Source: Amphiura filiformis
Taxonomy: Eukaryota; Echinodermata; Ophiuroidea; Amphilepidida; Amphiuridae
Direction: 5' to 3'
Assembly: GCF_039555335.1 (NCBI RefSeq)
Contig: NC_092647.1
Location: 8,629,959-8,693,958 of the forward strand
DNA length: 64,000 bases
The notes under the pieces are model-generated. The model was not told the DNA's origin, made no database searches, and saw only the letters and a list, made by a program, of their open reading frames with translations. This document shows, one piece after another, positions 1-11,780 of this stretch (positions are counted from its first letter, which is position 1; each line of letters begins with the position of its first letter). Made by a program: the position numbers and the translations under genes.

Positions 1-14
1 TGATGGTGGATGCG

Positions 15-128
15 ATATTGGATTAACACATAATCATGAAATCTTCACAAACAATTCTAAATTTGTTATGTGGTGTCCAAGCAAAATTATGTTATTCTAA
101 AACCGTTGGGGTTCGACAAAGTACCCCC
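15..128 (+). repeat. Dispersed repeat, copy 1
   Basis: This stretch is nearly the same as 33661-33771, in the same orientation, from ATTGGATTAA through ACAAAGTACCCC. It shows no coding potential. The similarity stops where a CAGCAAACA-type element end begins at about 127. The family is not recognised. Confidence 0.75.
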
Positions 129-157
129 CAGCAAACACAAAACGTTTTCGACATCAC
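127..157 (+). repeat. Fragment of the CAGCAAACA TIR element end
   Basis: The bases CAGCAAACACAAAACGTTTT followed by CGACATCA match the left end of the element at 37825-38506. Only one terminus is present here, so it is a solo end or a truncated copy. Confidence 0.6.
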
Positions 158-430
158 CAGTGTCTATTAAGTGTTCGTTTTATGTTCATATTTGGGTCGA
201 AGATACCAAAACCGGTTGTGTTCGTGATACGTGATCACAACATGTCTATCTTAAGGGGTATAATCCACGCGTCTAGTACGCACTCGTTTCTAACTGAAAT
301 GTCTGTGTCCGCGCAGTTCTTGCCGCCGCATGCGCGTCAAACTAAAAACTGCGTGGAGTGTGCACCAGGCGCTGGTAAGAAGTTCAGCTACGCGAGAGTA
401 ACGTGTTTTCATCGCCATTTACCAATGATT

Positions 431-506
431 TTTGTAAAAGAAAGATAAACAAAGAAGGAAAGAAATAACTAAAGAAATAAATAAATTTAAAAAAAAGTTC
501 AGGAGT

Positions 507-537
<31 letters not shown>

Positions 538-835
538 CGAAGGAAAGAAAGAAAATTAATAAAAGGAAGAAAGAAAGAAAGAAAAGAGAAGGAATAAAAG
601 GAAGATAAACAAAGAAAGACAGAGTGAAATAACAGAAATTTAAGAATAAAGGAAACTGAACAAATTAATGTAATCAATCAAATAAATAACAACGACAGAT
701 CACAGAAAGAAGTGAGAAAGAATAAAAAGAAAGGAAACGAAAACAAAACAAAGACAGAATAAGGAAAGGTAAGAAAGATGAGAAGGAAGACAGAATTAAA
801 TAATGAGGGAAAAGAAAGATACAATAATATCCAAG
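431..835 (+). repeat. Polypurine GAAA/GAAAG-rich tract
   Basis: About 400 bases are almost entirely A and G on the plus strand, with GAAA and GAAAG runs (for example 507-536) broken by short AT-rich pieces. Open frames across it are low-complexity and are not called as genes. Mirror-type purine tracts of this kind can adopt triplex structure, which is inference here. Confidence 0.8.
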
Positions 836-1996
836 ATAACAAAATATATAGACCTAGGCCTAATTAGTCTAGGGCAAGCCCATTTCAGAAATCCAAAAAA
901 TGTATTATTTCATGGAAAAGAAAATTATGATGTAATTAAATGGTATTAGCGTTACACATCTCTCATTTGGTTACCTATAAAGTGTAACTTCGTAATGTAA
1001 TGTAACACAATTTAACTCAATGTTGGTAAAGGTTGGGCAAGAGGAAATCAATAATACGTAAAAATAATATAGGCTATAGGTTTATATATTATATAAATAA
1101 AACTAGGTCTATATTTTGTTTCTTAGGCATACTGTCCATTTAAACAGGCAAAGTAGGCCAACGAAAAAATATATACAAGGGGTGATATCAAACGGCCTTT
1201 TTTATTTGTCTTATTAACTAGTATATATTATTAAGGTAAAAAGCAAAAATTGCCAAAATCATAAAATCTACCGTTGCTATGGCAACAAGCTCCGGAGGAA
1301 TTTTTGATGTGACTTTTTGTAACCTACTACCAAAGCCCTTTCACCTCATGCAATAAATTTTTTTTGACCGTTAGCAGGCACATGTGTTTTTTACCTTTTT
1401 TGGTTTTCGATTTTTGAAGAACTTCATTGAGTGAAACTATATAACTTAATGGATACTTTGGAATAAAGAGGGTTTAAAATAAAACCGAAGAAAATCACCC
1501 CACTGTCATGTTGCAGGTGTTTGCGATATCACCTGCATACGCGGACAATTTAGCGCGTATGAGCTGCGACAAGTTTTTGCGAGTGACGCGCTATGATATC
1601 GCACTGGTATTTTGAACCAAAAAATATGCCATTTCTGCTCAAATTGTGAAAAAAGTAACTCGGTGACCCCCATTTTTTATTAGCTTAAATGAAACATCCT
1701 ATCAGTGCGCATATTATATCAAAATATCAGCAAAATTGTTGGGGTAGTTTTTTTGTTATAATCGAAAATATGTCTAAATTTTCCATTTTTCCATAGACGC
1801 CTGTACTAATTTTTCCCAAAAACAGCCTTTTTAAAATGGTTATTTCTCAAAAACGAGCTCGGTGACCCCTCTTTTTTATTTTAGATATTCAAAATATATC
1901 GATGAAAGTTAATTGGTACGAAGTTTAAGAAAAATTGTTGGACGGGATCTTGTATGGACTATACCCCTTAAACTCTGAAGTATACTTCGCACAAAC
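836..1996. other. Non-coding stretch, unclassified
   Basis: No convincing gene is seen. A short motif, CTCGGTGACCCC followed by a T-rich run, occurs near 1659 and again near 1857, so part of this is probably an old repeat. Nothing else is recognised. Confidence 0.4.
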
Positions 1997-2183
1997 TATA
2001 CTGCGCCAATAAAGTATCCTTACACTTGGAAAAATAATCACAATTTCAAAACTGGACAATATTGGTTTAATGTGCAGGATTAGCTAGTGCATCTATTAAA
2101 AAAACAAATTTACCCCAATATTGTTCAGTTTGGGAATTGTGATTATTTTTCCAACTGTAAGGATACTTTATTGGCGCAGTATA
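1997..2183. mobile_element. Short inverted-repeat (MITE-like) element
   Basis: The ends are inverted copies of about 50 bases beginning TATACTGCGCCAATAAAGTA, separated by about 90 bases. Arms and size fit a miniature inverted-repeat element. There is no coding capacity and no clear target duplication was established. Confidence 0.65.
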
Positions 2184-2444
2184 TATGCAAATCAGTTTTA
2201 TTGTACCACTCGGAAGCTTGGCGTAGATAATAACATTTGTATTTTCTGGGTAGTATGTCAAAGTCCATGCACATTCTTCCTTAAGGCTATACTAAGATAC
2301 CATAGATTAGTAAAATAATTGGGATAAGTACCATTAATGATATTCAAAACTTATTTAAATTCATGTACAAAAACAATATCCCTCATGATAATTATATACA
2401 AGAAGTAAGATTATGAAGATTATCATTCATCCAGGTAAAAATAA

Positions 2445-2619
2445 CTATGAAATTATTATAATCTGATCTACTGGACTTACGTTTTTTTTTGTGAGTGGCA
2501 ATATTTCACATCCTATCTCGGATGCATCATCAGGCCAACTGATGTTAAAGTGGCAAAAGTTCGTTGACCTGTGAAGAGGATGTTACGTCACAGGTCGAAG
2601 ATGAGCCCAACCTCTGAGG
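2445..2619 (+). repeat. Left inverted terminal repeat of the Penelope-like element
   Basis: It begins CTATGAAATTATTATAATCT and is the reverse complement of 3761-3934 apart from one substitution and one missing base in a T run. Near identity of the two arms suggests a recent insertion. Confidence 0.9.
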
Positions 2620-2640
2620 CGCACGAAACTTAGTCCAGAC

Positions 2641-3835
2641 CAAGTTTGTGAACTTCTGGAACTTTGTCTTAATACCACCTATTTCGTCTACGATGGAAAA
2701 TATTACAGACAACGCCATGGATGCGCGATGGGATCGCCGGTTTCACCGATTGTTGTAAACCTGTTTATGGAACAGTTTGAACGGTTGGCTCTTGCATCGT
2801 ATACCGGCACCCCCCTACGCACTGGTTTCGATATGTCGACGACACGTGGGTGAAGATTCGTAAGGATCAATTAACCCCCTTCTTTGATCACATTAATAGT
2901 GTCAACGAACATATTAAGTTCACCCAGGAAGAACTCAAGGAAGGCAAACTTGCCTTTTGGACTGTTTAGTTACAGTGGAAAGTGATGGTCGCTTAGAAAC
3001 TTCTGTGTACAGAAAGGACACACACACAGATCAGTACTTGCTATTTGATTCCCACCATCCACTGATTCATAAGCTCGGAGTAATACGGACACTATTTCAT
3101 AGAGCGGACACGATTCCGTCAAGCGAGAACGCAAAGGAAAAGGAACGCGAACACCTTCAGAAGGCCTTGAATCTTTGTGGATATCGCGATTGGACTTTTC
3201 ACAAGGCTCTCTCTCAAACCAAATCAGCTGATAAAGTGTCCACCGCACAAGCTACACAAGGTGACGGTGAATCTAAACGCGGCAGGAACGTGACTATTCC
3301 ATACGTATCTGGACTGTCGGAGAAACTTCGCAGAATTTTCAAAGATCAAGGAATCCCAGTGTCATTCAAACCTAAGAACACTTTGCGGCAAGCGCTGGTC
3401 CATCCCAAGGACAAACAACCAAAGGACAAACAAAGCAACATTGTGTACGCAATTCAGTGCAAGGACAGTGGATGCGATGACCTTTACATAGGGGAGACCA
3501 AACAGACTCTAGCGAAGCGCATGTACCAGCATAGGAGAGCTAGCACTGGTTGCGGAGACTCTGCGGTTTACACGCACTTAGATAGCACTAATCATTCATT
3601 TGACAACAAGGACGTCAAGATATTAGATCGCGAAAGCAGATGGTTTGAGAGAGGAGTCAAGGAAGCGATTTATGTTAAACGGGAGGAGCCTTCACTTAAC
3701 AAGGGAGGCGGGCTACGACACAACTTGGCAGGGGCCTATTGTTCAGCGATAAAGAAGATCCCTCAGAGGTTGGGCTCATCCTCGACCTGTGACGTAACAT
3801 CCTCTTCACAGGTCAACGAACTTTTGCCACTTTAA
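2641..3835 (+). pseudogene. Penelope-like RT fragment plus GIY-YIG endonuclease
   Basis: Near 2690-2790 the frame reads RQRHGCAMGSPVSPIVVNLF, a Penelope RT motif. A frame change near 2815 leads to RYVDDTW, which keeps the catalytic YVDD box. A second frame change near 2955 opens a 292-residue reading frame (2957-3835). This contains the conserved YRKDTHTDQYL segment and then a GIY-YIG domain with IVYAIQCKDSGC, LYIGETKQTLAKRMYQHRR and later VKREEPSLNKG. The N-terminal half of the RT is absent, so the copy cannot be autonomous. Intact proteins of this family combine a telomerase-related RT with a C-terminal GIY-YIG nuclease. Confidence 0.88.
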
Positions 3836-3934
3836 CATCAGTTGGCCTGATGATGCATCCGAGATAGGATGTGAAATATTGCCACTCACAAAAAAAACGT
3901 AAGTCCAGTAGATCAGATTATAATAATTTCATAG
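3761..3934 (-). repeat. Right inverted terminal repeat of the Penelope-like element
   Basis: Reverse complement of 2445-2619. It overlaps the last codons of the endonuclease frame, so the coding end reaches into the repeat. Confidence 0.9.
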
Positions 3935-4086
3935 ATACAAGAAGTAACTCAACATTTTAATACTTCCGATTTTTTTTCTTCATGTTTTATGATTTTAGCT
4001 GCTCAAATCATAATAATAATCATGACAATAGCTAAAAATCAGTATTCTTTAGGAACATGCCGCCCTTGCTGCTCTTGTTAAGAATT

Positions 4087-4092
4087 TAATCA
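4087..4092 (-). terminator. Possible poly(A) signal ATTAAA for gene 1
   Basis: ATTAAA on the minus strand lies about 40 bases past the stop codon at 4131. It is the common variant of AATAAA. The position is short but workable, and no better signal was seen before the Penelope-like insertion. Confidence 0.3.
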
Positions 4093-4130
4093 TCCATTTC
4101 TGCATCTTTCATATTGGCAGCTGATGTCTT

Positions 4131-5442
4131 TCACATCTTTAGAGATCTTTTTCGAAGTAACTGATAATCGTTTTCTTTCTCATCTCCAATTATATCCTGT
4201 TTCTGTTGAGTAGCTTTTCTCAGGACCTGGTAGTCATTATTTTGCCCATCTTCATGGTCATCAACATGTTGTTGCTTAATATTACGTTCCTCAGTACTTA
4301 AATTGTCTGTGTCGTTATTTACATCTGCAGGGTCCGCAGTCCCTATTGATGGAATTAAATTGCTACTAGTCGGATCGCTTGTATTCGGGCATTGTCGCTG
4401 ATATTCTATACTCGATGGCGTCTTTAATTTGAAGTAATCATGATCTTCACACAATTGATCGGTAGGACATGTCTCTTGGTTTGGTTTGATTTTACGAAGC
4501 GATAAATAGTCATCATTATCCTCTGGGCATTGATTTGGCTTCAGGAGGTAGGAATATCTTACATTAGGAGTTGCCGATGGCACTGCTGATGTTCTATTAG
4601 ACTTCTGTAACGACTGATAATCATTGTGACCGTCGCTGTTGTCGTCGTTGCAATTTGGACTAATCACCTTGATTGGACAAATTGAGTTTCCATTATATTC
4701 CTCGGTTTTTGCGCCATTGAGATTTAACAACGTGTTCAGCATTATATTCTCAATTTGATTACCATCAACTGGGACATTATTACTACCATTCATGGCACAC
4801 GTTTCATTCTTTGAAGTAAGCTTAAAATAATACGGGTTTTCTTCTACTGATTCTTGTCTTGCTGCGCTTAACGAATCAGTTCCATTTTGAATTTCTGGTA
4901 ATTGTTTATGAACATCTTGTTTATTAGTCAATTCTAAGTCCTTAGTACCTTGATCAGTGTTCTTATTATTGAGTTTAAAGTAATAAGGATTTTCCGGTTC
5001 TGTGTTAACCATCGTATCCATGTGTTCATCTTTTGGTGCATCCTTGGTAGCTATACCAACGACAGGAGAACCATCTGACGTGGACGGCTGATTTGGCATA
5101 GTACAACTATCAATCGACATATTACTACCAAGTTCACCTTTAGCCTTATCAAATTCTTTGTCCCTTTCTATTCCGCTTATACTTCCATTTGGGGTGTGGT
5201 CAAGTTTAAAATAATACAGACTCTCTACACTAGCTCCAATTCTGTCTTTATCTTGATCTACAACTTGGAAATAGTCTTTATAGATGGGGCCACTATCGTC
5301 AGTGACTGCTGACACATTATCGTTGAAGACACTGGACATAATAGATGTAGAAGCACGAGATAGCATAGAGTTACCGTGTGCGATGTTAACGTTGTCTGTA
5401 CTCCTCCAAATGGTAAATTCATCTGCTCTTAGAGTTGCTTTG
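4131..5442 (-). CDS. Gene 1 exon 8: cytoplasmic tail with nine YxxL motifs
   Basis: One exon encodes 436 residues and the stop. Tyrosine motifs in order are DYFQV, LYYFKL, NPYYFKL, NPYYFKL, NDYQSL, VRYSYL, DDYLSL, HDYFKL, NDYQVL and NDYQLL, the last just before the C terminus RKRSLKM. Several follow acidic or amide clusters (CEDHDYFKL, CPEDNDDYLSL, EKENDYQLL), as seen in Src/Syk-family substrates and hemITAMs. YSYL and YLSL are separated by 12 residues, within the usual ITAM range. LYYFKL and VRYSYL also fit the ITIM pattern. No enzyme domain is present and most of the tail looks disordered. The acceptor follows TTTTATTTTAG at 5444-5443. Confidence 0.93.
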
Positions 5443-8400
5443 CTAAAATAAAAAATAAAATAACAGAAGTTGTGAATCATACAAGTGGCGTAATGGTGTT
5501 TGCTAAAATGTACGATGGACTTATGATGGGTATGCGCTTAATATAATCTTTTAATTTTTGCGCGGATTAAATTATCATTTTATTCGTACATTGTGTGCTC
5601 TAAATTTTAATTTAGTTCAATTCCATCCTCATTAATAGTAAGAATCGTAACCTATTAATTCTGACTTGAAAATTCTTAAATGATCCTTCGTCATGTTCGT
5701 GCTGTGAACAATTATAAATAACTCTTCCTCATTATCAACATTTACCTTGAACTGTCTCTCCTTTGTCGTTGATTTCTGACCCTTAAACAAAGCACCATTA
5801 TCAGTAGAAGTATGATGAGAAGTACCACAAGTCCTGTGGCTCCAAATATGATACCGGCTACAGCTGTATCTGTAAGAAGGCGACTGTTGGTATCACCTTG
5901 GTTACCATGGTTACCTGAAAGTACAAAAATTGATTTAGAATTTGAATATAATTATATGACACAACATAATTAGTTATTATTGTTATCTTAGTACGTGTTT
6001 GTAAGACCATTTACCAGACTAACTTAGATATAGTAGAATGGCATCGTAGATGCAGGCAAAGTTAATACACCTCATTGAAAAATATCATGAAAAATTCATG
6101 ATATTTTTAAATGAGGTGTCTTCTTCACCAAAAGAGTGCAAATGACATTAGATTAGCATGATAAAATTATCTTTTTTTGTCTTCTCTACATTTTGTAAAA
6201 ATTGGGGTATTGAAGAAAATGAAAATGAAAATTTTTTCTTTCACTTAAAGTCCCATTCAATGTCCCATCGAAAGTATAAAAAAATTAAATTGTTTATAAG
6301 TTGCTTAAAAATGAAGGATAAGTCGTTCAAATAGTCAGGGTTTGATTTCAAGACCCCGAGAGAAGCTTACCGCATTCTTTCAACACACATATTCAAGTAC
6401 AAGTCTTACAATAGGTTTTCATAGAAACCAAAAATAAAGGTATATAATCTTAGTTTTCTACCAGGTCGAGATATATAGGCATTCAAAGATCTAAGATATT
6501 AATATCAATAGCATATACCACCAATATACGCCATGTATAGATAACTCGGTTAGCCCAATTTAGACCCACTAGATAGCATGCCGCGCCGCTACATATTTCA
6601 CTTTTTACATTTATATCATAAAATGATCTCAAGTGGCGGTCATTTCCAATCATCTCAATTATGTGGTCTATAGTTAAGGAATGTGCTCATCAGGCTGTCA
6701 ATTCTATAGACACAGTGAGATAGTACAAGCCTACTGTCCCCTTCAACAATATGATTTTGACTCTATGGAATTGGAAAGACAACTCTATAGCTTAATTTAT
6801 AATACATCGCTGAGCGATAGCGATTGGATTTGAGATAGGATAGTTTTGTTAGGAATAGCGAGCTACTTTATGGGTCAAATACCAATCGGTCGTCGTTCAG
6901 CGACGGAGTATAAATTCAGCTTATTTTGAAACTGGGGCTTGACGGGGTAGATAGCAGAGCCACGTGATTCGCTGCTGTGTTTTTTTCTGTTGGTTAGTTT
7001 CTGCATCTACACAAATAATTATTTACCTGGTGTTGACGCTGTACTTCATCTGCTCTCACGGTCACGAAAAACCTAAATACGACCCTACTATTATAATTAT
7101 TCTGTCGTAAATCAATGTAATGGGCAAAATACTAAATTACCTTCTTCGCCATTCTCTGTTGTCATCGTTGTGGAATATATCAAAGAAGTTTGAGAAGGAG
7201 ATGTGTGATACCATGATGCCGATGCCTTCTCAGTGTTGTCAGTGGAGACTCTGAGTGAAGTAGTTGTCTTCTTGGTGTTGTCAGTGGAGGCTCGGAGTGA
7301 AGTAGGTGTTAGATGCGTTGATGTTGTTCTTCCTATCCCTTTGTCGGGAAATACAGTCGCTTGCACAGGTACTGTTGATTGTCGTGAAGGGGTAGTGGTG
7401 TTTGTCATATCAGTACGAGCAAATTCAGGTCCTCTGCGTGGAATTGGAGTTATATATGATCCAGTATTAGATGAGTTTTGTGATCTACCAAATAAAAGCA
7501 AAAATCCATGCTGGTACTACAATGTAATTAACCGATATAGGAAGCTATAGTTTTACCATATTCTTATTTGAACAAATCAAATATCTAATCAGTTAAAAGA
7601 CAAACTTATCATTTAAGAAAAGTTTTTTAAGTGACGTTGCGGGTATTGTATTACTCTGTTGAAAAAGGTTGTGGGCTATTGCATAGTGGTTGTAAACAGA
7701 ACTCAATATTGTATATACAGGGTGTAACAATAAAATTTGTACAATTGTATTTTGACTTCTCAGGAAAAAACTAAAAGAGTTACGGCACAGATGTTATATG
7801 CAATACAATCAGTAATATCTTGGCTAAAAGAAGATGTTTAGTTGGTTTCTTTACTAGCTTGGGTTCAAAAGTTATGTTTGATTAATTAAATCGTCCAGAA
7901 AACGTGTTGGGCCACTTTTGCCATGTTAGCGTATATCAAGTTTGAACCGCGTAGATTGTGCTTATCGTGCAATTAACATCAAAAGAACTGACACAAAAGA
8001 ATTATAAGTGGTGTTTGTTCATAATTATGATTAACATGAACTTAATAATAACATGATATTTCTTTAAATTCTATAAATGAAGTCATGAAATTTCTTTCAA
8101 ATTATCTTACAAATAAAGTAATTTCTCATATCCCTGAGATATCATTGGTAAAACCGAGAACAGTTTTTGCATCCATAAGTACAAAACAATAAGATTTTGA
8201 AATTAAGTTCAGCTGGGCTTCTAGCTGTTCTGGGGCGACCACTATTGCCAGCATTTCTGTTAACAAATTCTACATACTTCTCATAGCTATATGTAATTCT
8301 ATGCTTTGATGGAAGATGTGAGTTTGGAAAATGAGCTAGATAAACAATCTTATGGTTTCTGCTTGACTCCATGTGCTACCGAATATCACAACCATAAAAT

Positions 8401-11400
8401 ACGCTCTTCCAACGTGAATTGGGGTTGAAGGTGTTGAGCTGCAGCCACGATTTCTAGTAAATGAGGTTGTTATGTCAGTGCTTAGTTGTTACTTTCAAAA
8501 ACTCAAGGAGATATTCTATTATTTAATCATTTCTACCACTTCGAATACCCCACTGTTTAAATCGACCTATCGTAAGAGCGCCGTGCAACTGGTCCATGAT
8601 TCAACTCTATTCAGTCACTTTTGTAACACTTAGACAAAAGTGGCCCAAGCGGTTTTAAGACTAGGTTACATAATTGGCTATATCTTCACTTGTATACCTA
8701 CAATTTTATTGGAACAAAGCTTATCTGGTGGCTAAAGAAATTATCTTGATAGACATATAAATATCAAACCAAAAAATAGGCAGCATGCTTGTGTCATTCT
8801 ATTTTCAAAATTGTACAAATTTTATTGTTACACCCTGTACAGTAACTTTTTTTTTTTCGTTTATGATTATGCCTAATCATTTGTATAATTAATAAAAATG
8901 ATTTTTTTCAACAACGGCAACTTCATTGATTAGTAGTCTGGTGACAGTAATCGACACACACTTTTGGTACATTAACGAGGTTATCGTTTTCCATGTTTTC
9001 CGTCATCTCGTTACTATTTAGTCAAAATGGAGCTCAAAGGATTCCATGTTTTGTCACAGTCAGAACTCTCGAATTAAATTTTAAAATGGATGTTTGAAAT
9101 TTATTTGGTGGCAATTACTTACACCTGTAACTATATAAACCACCATTAATGAACCAATAAGAACTTCCGCCTTCGGAAATTTTGCTATGTTCAACTTTTT
9201 TGATATATTTATACCTTGTCATTGAAGGTGTCGGAGTAGTTGTAGTAGCTTCACAATCACCAGAATAAGGCTCATAGTCTGCACTGCAAGCCGTGTTATT
9301 ACCGTACTGCTCCTGACAAGGCCATATTTCTCTTCGTCCATATAGGTCATCAATGTCTTCACGCATGCAGAATGTCACTACCCCAGGCGAAGACAAAGAC
9401 CATCCTGTAGCGCATTCTTTACACGTAGAACTCCTGCTGCACACTTTTTGACACGAACGATCTTGGGTTGGTGTGTCCAGAAGGCCTGTCGGTTTTTACA
9501 ACAACAGATCTTTGTTAGTTTGGGGTTGAATCCAGGACTTAAAAACTGGGACAACAGTATGACAAGTTGACAACAATCATAATAGGCCGCTCGACTGTTT
9601 TTCCAAAATGCATAAAACATGCATTATTGCCCTTTCATCTACTTGACCGTTGCTACTTTCCCCTGATACAGTAAACATATTGATAAATCTTTACTATGAA
9701 AGCCACGCAAAGGCTCGCACATTTGTCTTGTAAAGCATTCCTTCCTTTTAAGAACACTATTTTGATCATTTATCATTAGGGACCGTTCATTATTTCTACC
9801 GGAGGGGGGGCCGGGAGCAGACAGAAAGTCACTGCCGAAAACTATATGACCCCCCTTCTCCGATAATAAAAACCATATGACCCCCCTCCGAGCTACATGA
9901 AAATCATATGACCCCCCCCAACCAAAATAGAAAGTATTGCTGCGGAGGAGTCATGGGGTCTTTGTAATTTTGGTTACAGGGATGTGCCACACAGACCTTT
10001 GAATGCAGACTTTCTCGCATCTGTACCATTTTTCATCACCATGTAATAGCAGTGATGTCAGTGTGCATTTCATTTATAGGCACAGCTTCAAGTAGCTAGT
10101 GGACACTTAACGCGCTGACGTATGCACACACGCAATGATGCGCATAGATGCGCGCATGGATCAGCTGCCTCAACGCATCACGTCACTGCCACATATCAGA
10201 CTGAAATACTATGCCTTTACTGTTTTTGCCACCCGGCAATCAGTATACCAATTTTTCACAAAAAGCACCTAAAATTTACCCTAATTGCAGTAATTGGGCA
10301 CTTTTCTCCAAATATTGGTCTTTACTGAATAACCACCCATCAATATACCAAAATCGCTGAAAAGGACCCCAAAATCGTGGCACATCCTCATCAACTAGGT
10401 AGAACCCCACAGGGTATTTTAACTTGTTTTATTAATTTTTCTAAAATATTATTTATTTCACATGCATGTAGGGCCTACACAGGTTTTGGTTCAACTGCCA
10501 CCCTGTGCTCCAGCTAGTACATGTACATTGTACATGTACTTCAATACCACAGGTCCCTGAACAAACCACAGTGATATTATCCATAGGACTACAGTTTTTT
10601 TGCACCAAGAACAATCTTTCAAGTGGCAGGTTCGGAAACTTTGGGTCAAAATTATTATAATTCATTAGTTTTATGTAAAATGGCTGTAAAACGAATTTAT
10701 TTCATTTTTTAAGTTGTAATTTAATTCAATCATACAGAATATAAAAAATCAAATGAGTTTAATAAACTATCAAGCTGATTTATTAATTTTCAATCTCTCA
10801 AAGTGTATAAAGTATGCATCAACTTCTCATACATGTTGATACTGGGTGCAGTACACAGCCCCTTTGGTGTAAAATGAATGAGTTGCAAAATCTTCTTCAT
10901 CAGTATATTAAAAGGAATAAAAAGTAGTTTGTGACATCTTACCATAAATCAGTGATGTACAGTGGTGTAGATTTCTTTTTGACATCGGGGGGGGATGGGG
11001 TTGGAAAAAAAATTCTTGAAGTATAGTGAATCCAGTACCTTTTGGCGACATAATTAGTTGATGGTACAAATGCGCTACAAATGTTGATATTTTGAAGCTA
11101 AACTGATAAAATATAATACAAAAGTGGAATAAATGTGTGTGAAGCGTGTGGAAATTTGCACTTTTGGGGCTAAAATGGGCAAATATGTGGTCAGAAACCT
11201 ACATTCAGGCGTTGGGGGGATGATTGTATGGAGCATCCCCTGGCAAAATATTGGGGGATCTACGCCTATGGTGATGTACTTTGGTTCGGCTCAAACTTGG
11301 ACACAGAAGGTCCAATTAGATCCATGTAAAATGTGAAATGATTATCTAAAAATGTCAAAATAGATCTCAAATTTGATTCAAAATTTGTTGTCATAAATAT

Positions 11401-11728
11401 CTAACAAATCCACAAAATTATTTAGATTTATCTGTCACTTCCCGGAATCATTACTGTTATCGTTAATGAAATAATTGATAACTATACATATTTTAATTAA
11501 TATTTTGACTATATAAAAATATCTAAAATTTCTTTCATGGAACTTTCTAATTCATTAAACTCTTGAAAGAGAGAAAACATGCACACAGACATGTACACCC
11601 CATGCATAGGGCTAGGGTGGCTGTGGTTTGTGTGTGTTCACTACTCAGTGGCAGTCACTGCACATTTGTCTGTAACATTTGTCCATCACACAACCATAAT
11701 ATAATTTCTGAAAGGGTGAATTTCTATT

Positions 11729-11780
<52 letters not shown>

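Larger units (their letters stand above)
2409..3934 (+). mobile_element. Penelope-like retroelement, truncated, with inverted terminal repeats
   Basis: The insert carries part of a reverse transcriptase and a GIY-YIG endonuclease, the pairing that defines endonuclease-bearing Penelope-like elements. It is bounded by about 175 bp inverted repeats (2445-2619 and 3761-3934) that differ by one base and one A/T-run length. The 13-mer ATACAAGAAGTAA occurs at 2396-2408 and again right after the element at 3935-3947, consistent with a target duplication. That leaves an extra 36 bp (2409-2444) outside the left inverted repeat, comparable to the terminal extension known for this class. It lies about 200 bp beyond the stop codon of gene 1. 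Confidence 0.85.

Noticed and set aside
384..677. 97-residue Phe/Ser/Leu-rich minus frame
   Set aside because: It is the complement of the GAAA-type polypurine tract and has no non-repetitive content.
2970..3248. 92-residue minus frame over the Penelope endonuclease
   Set aside because: Antisense shadow of the plus-strand GIY-YIG frame, with no motif.
10513..10540. Palindrome GTACATGTACATTGTACATG and on
   Set aside because: A short simple palindrome of repeated ACATGT, too common in AT-rich DNA to be called a site.
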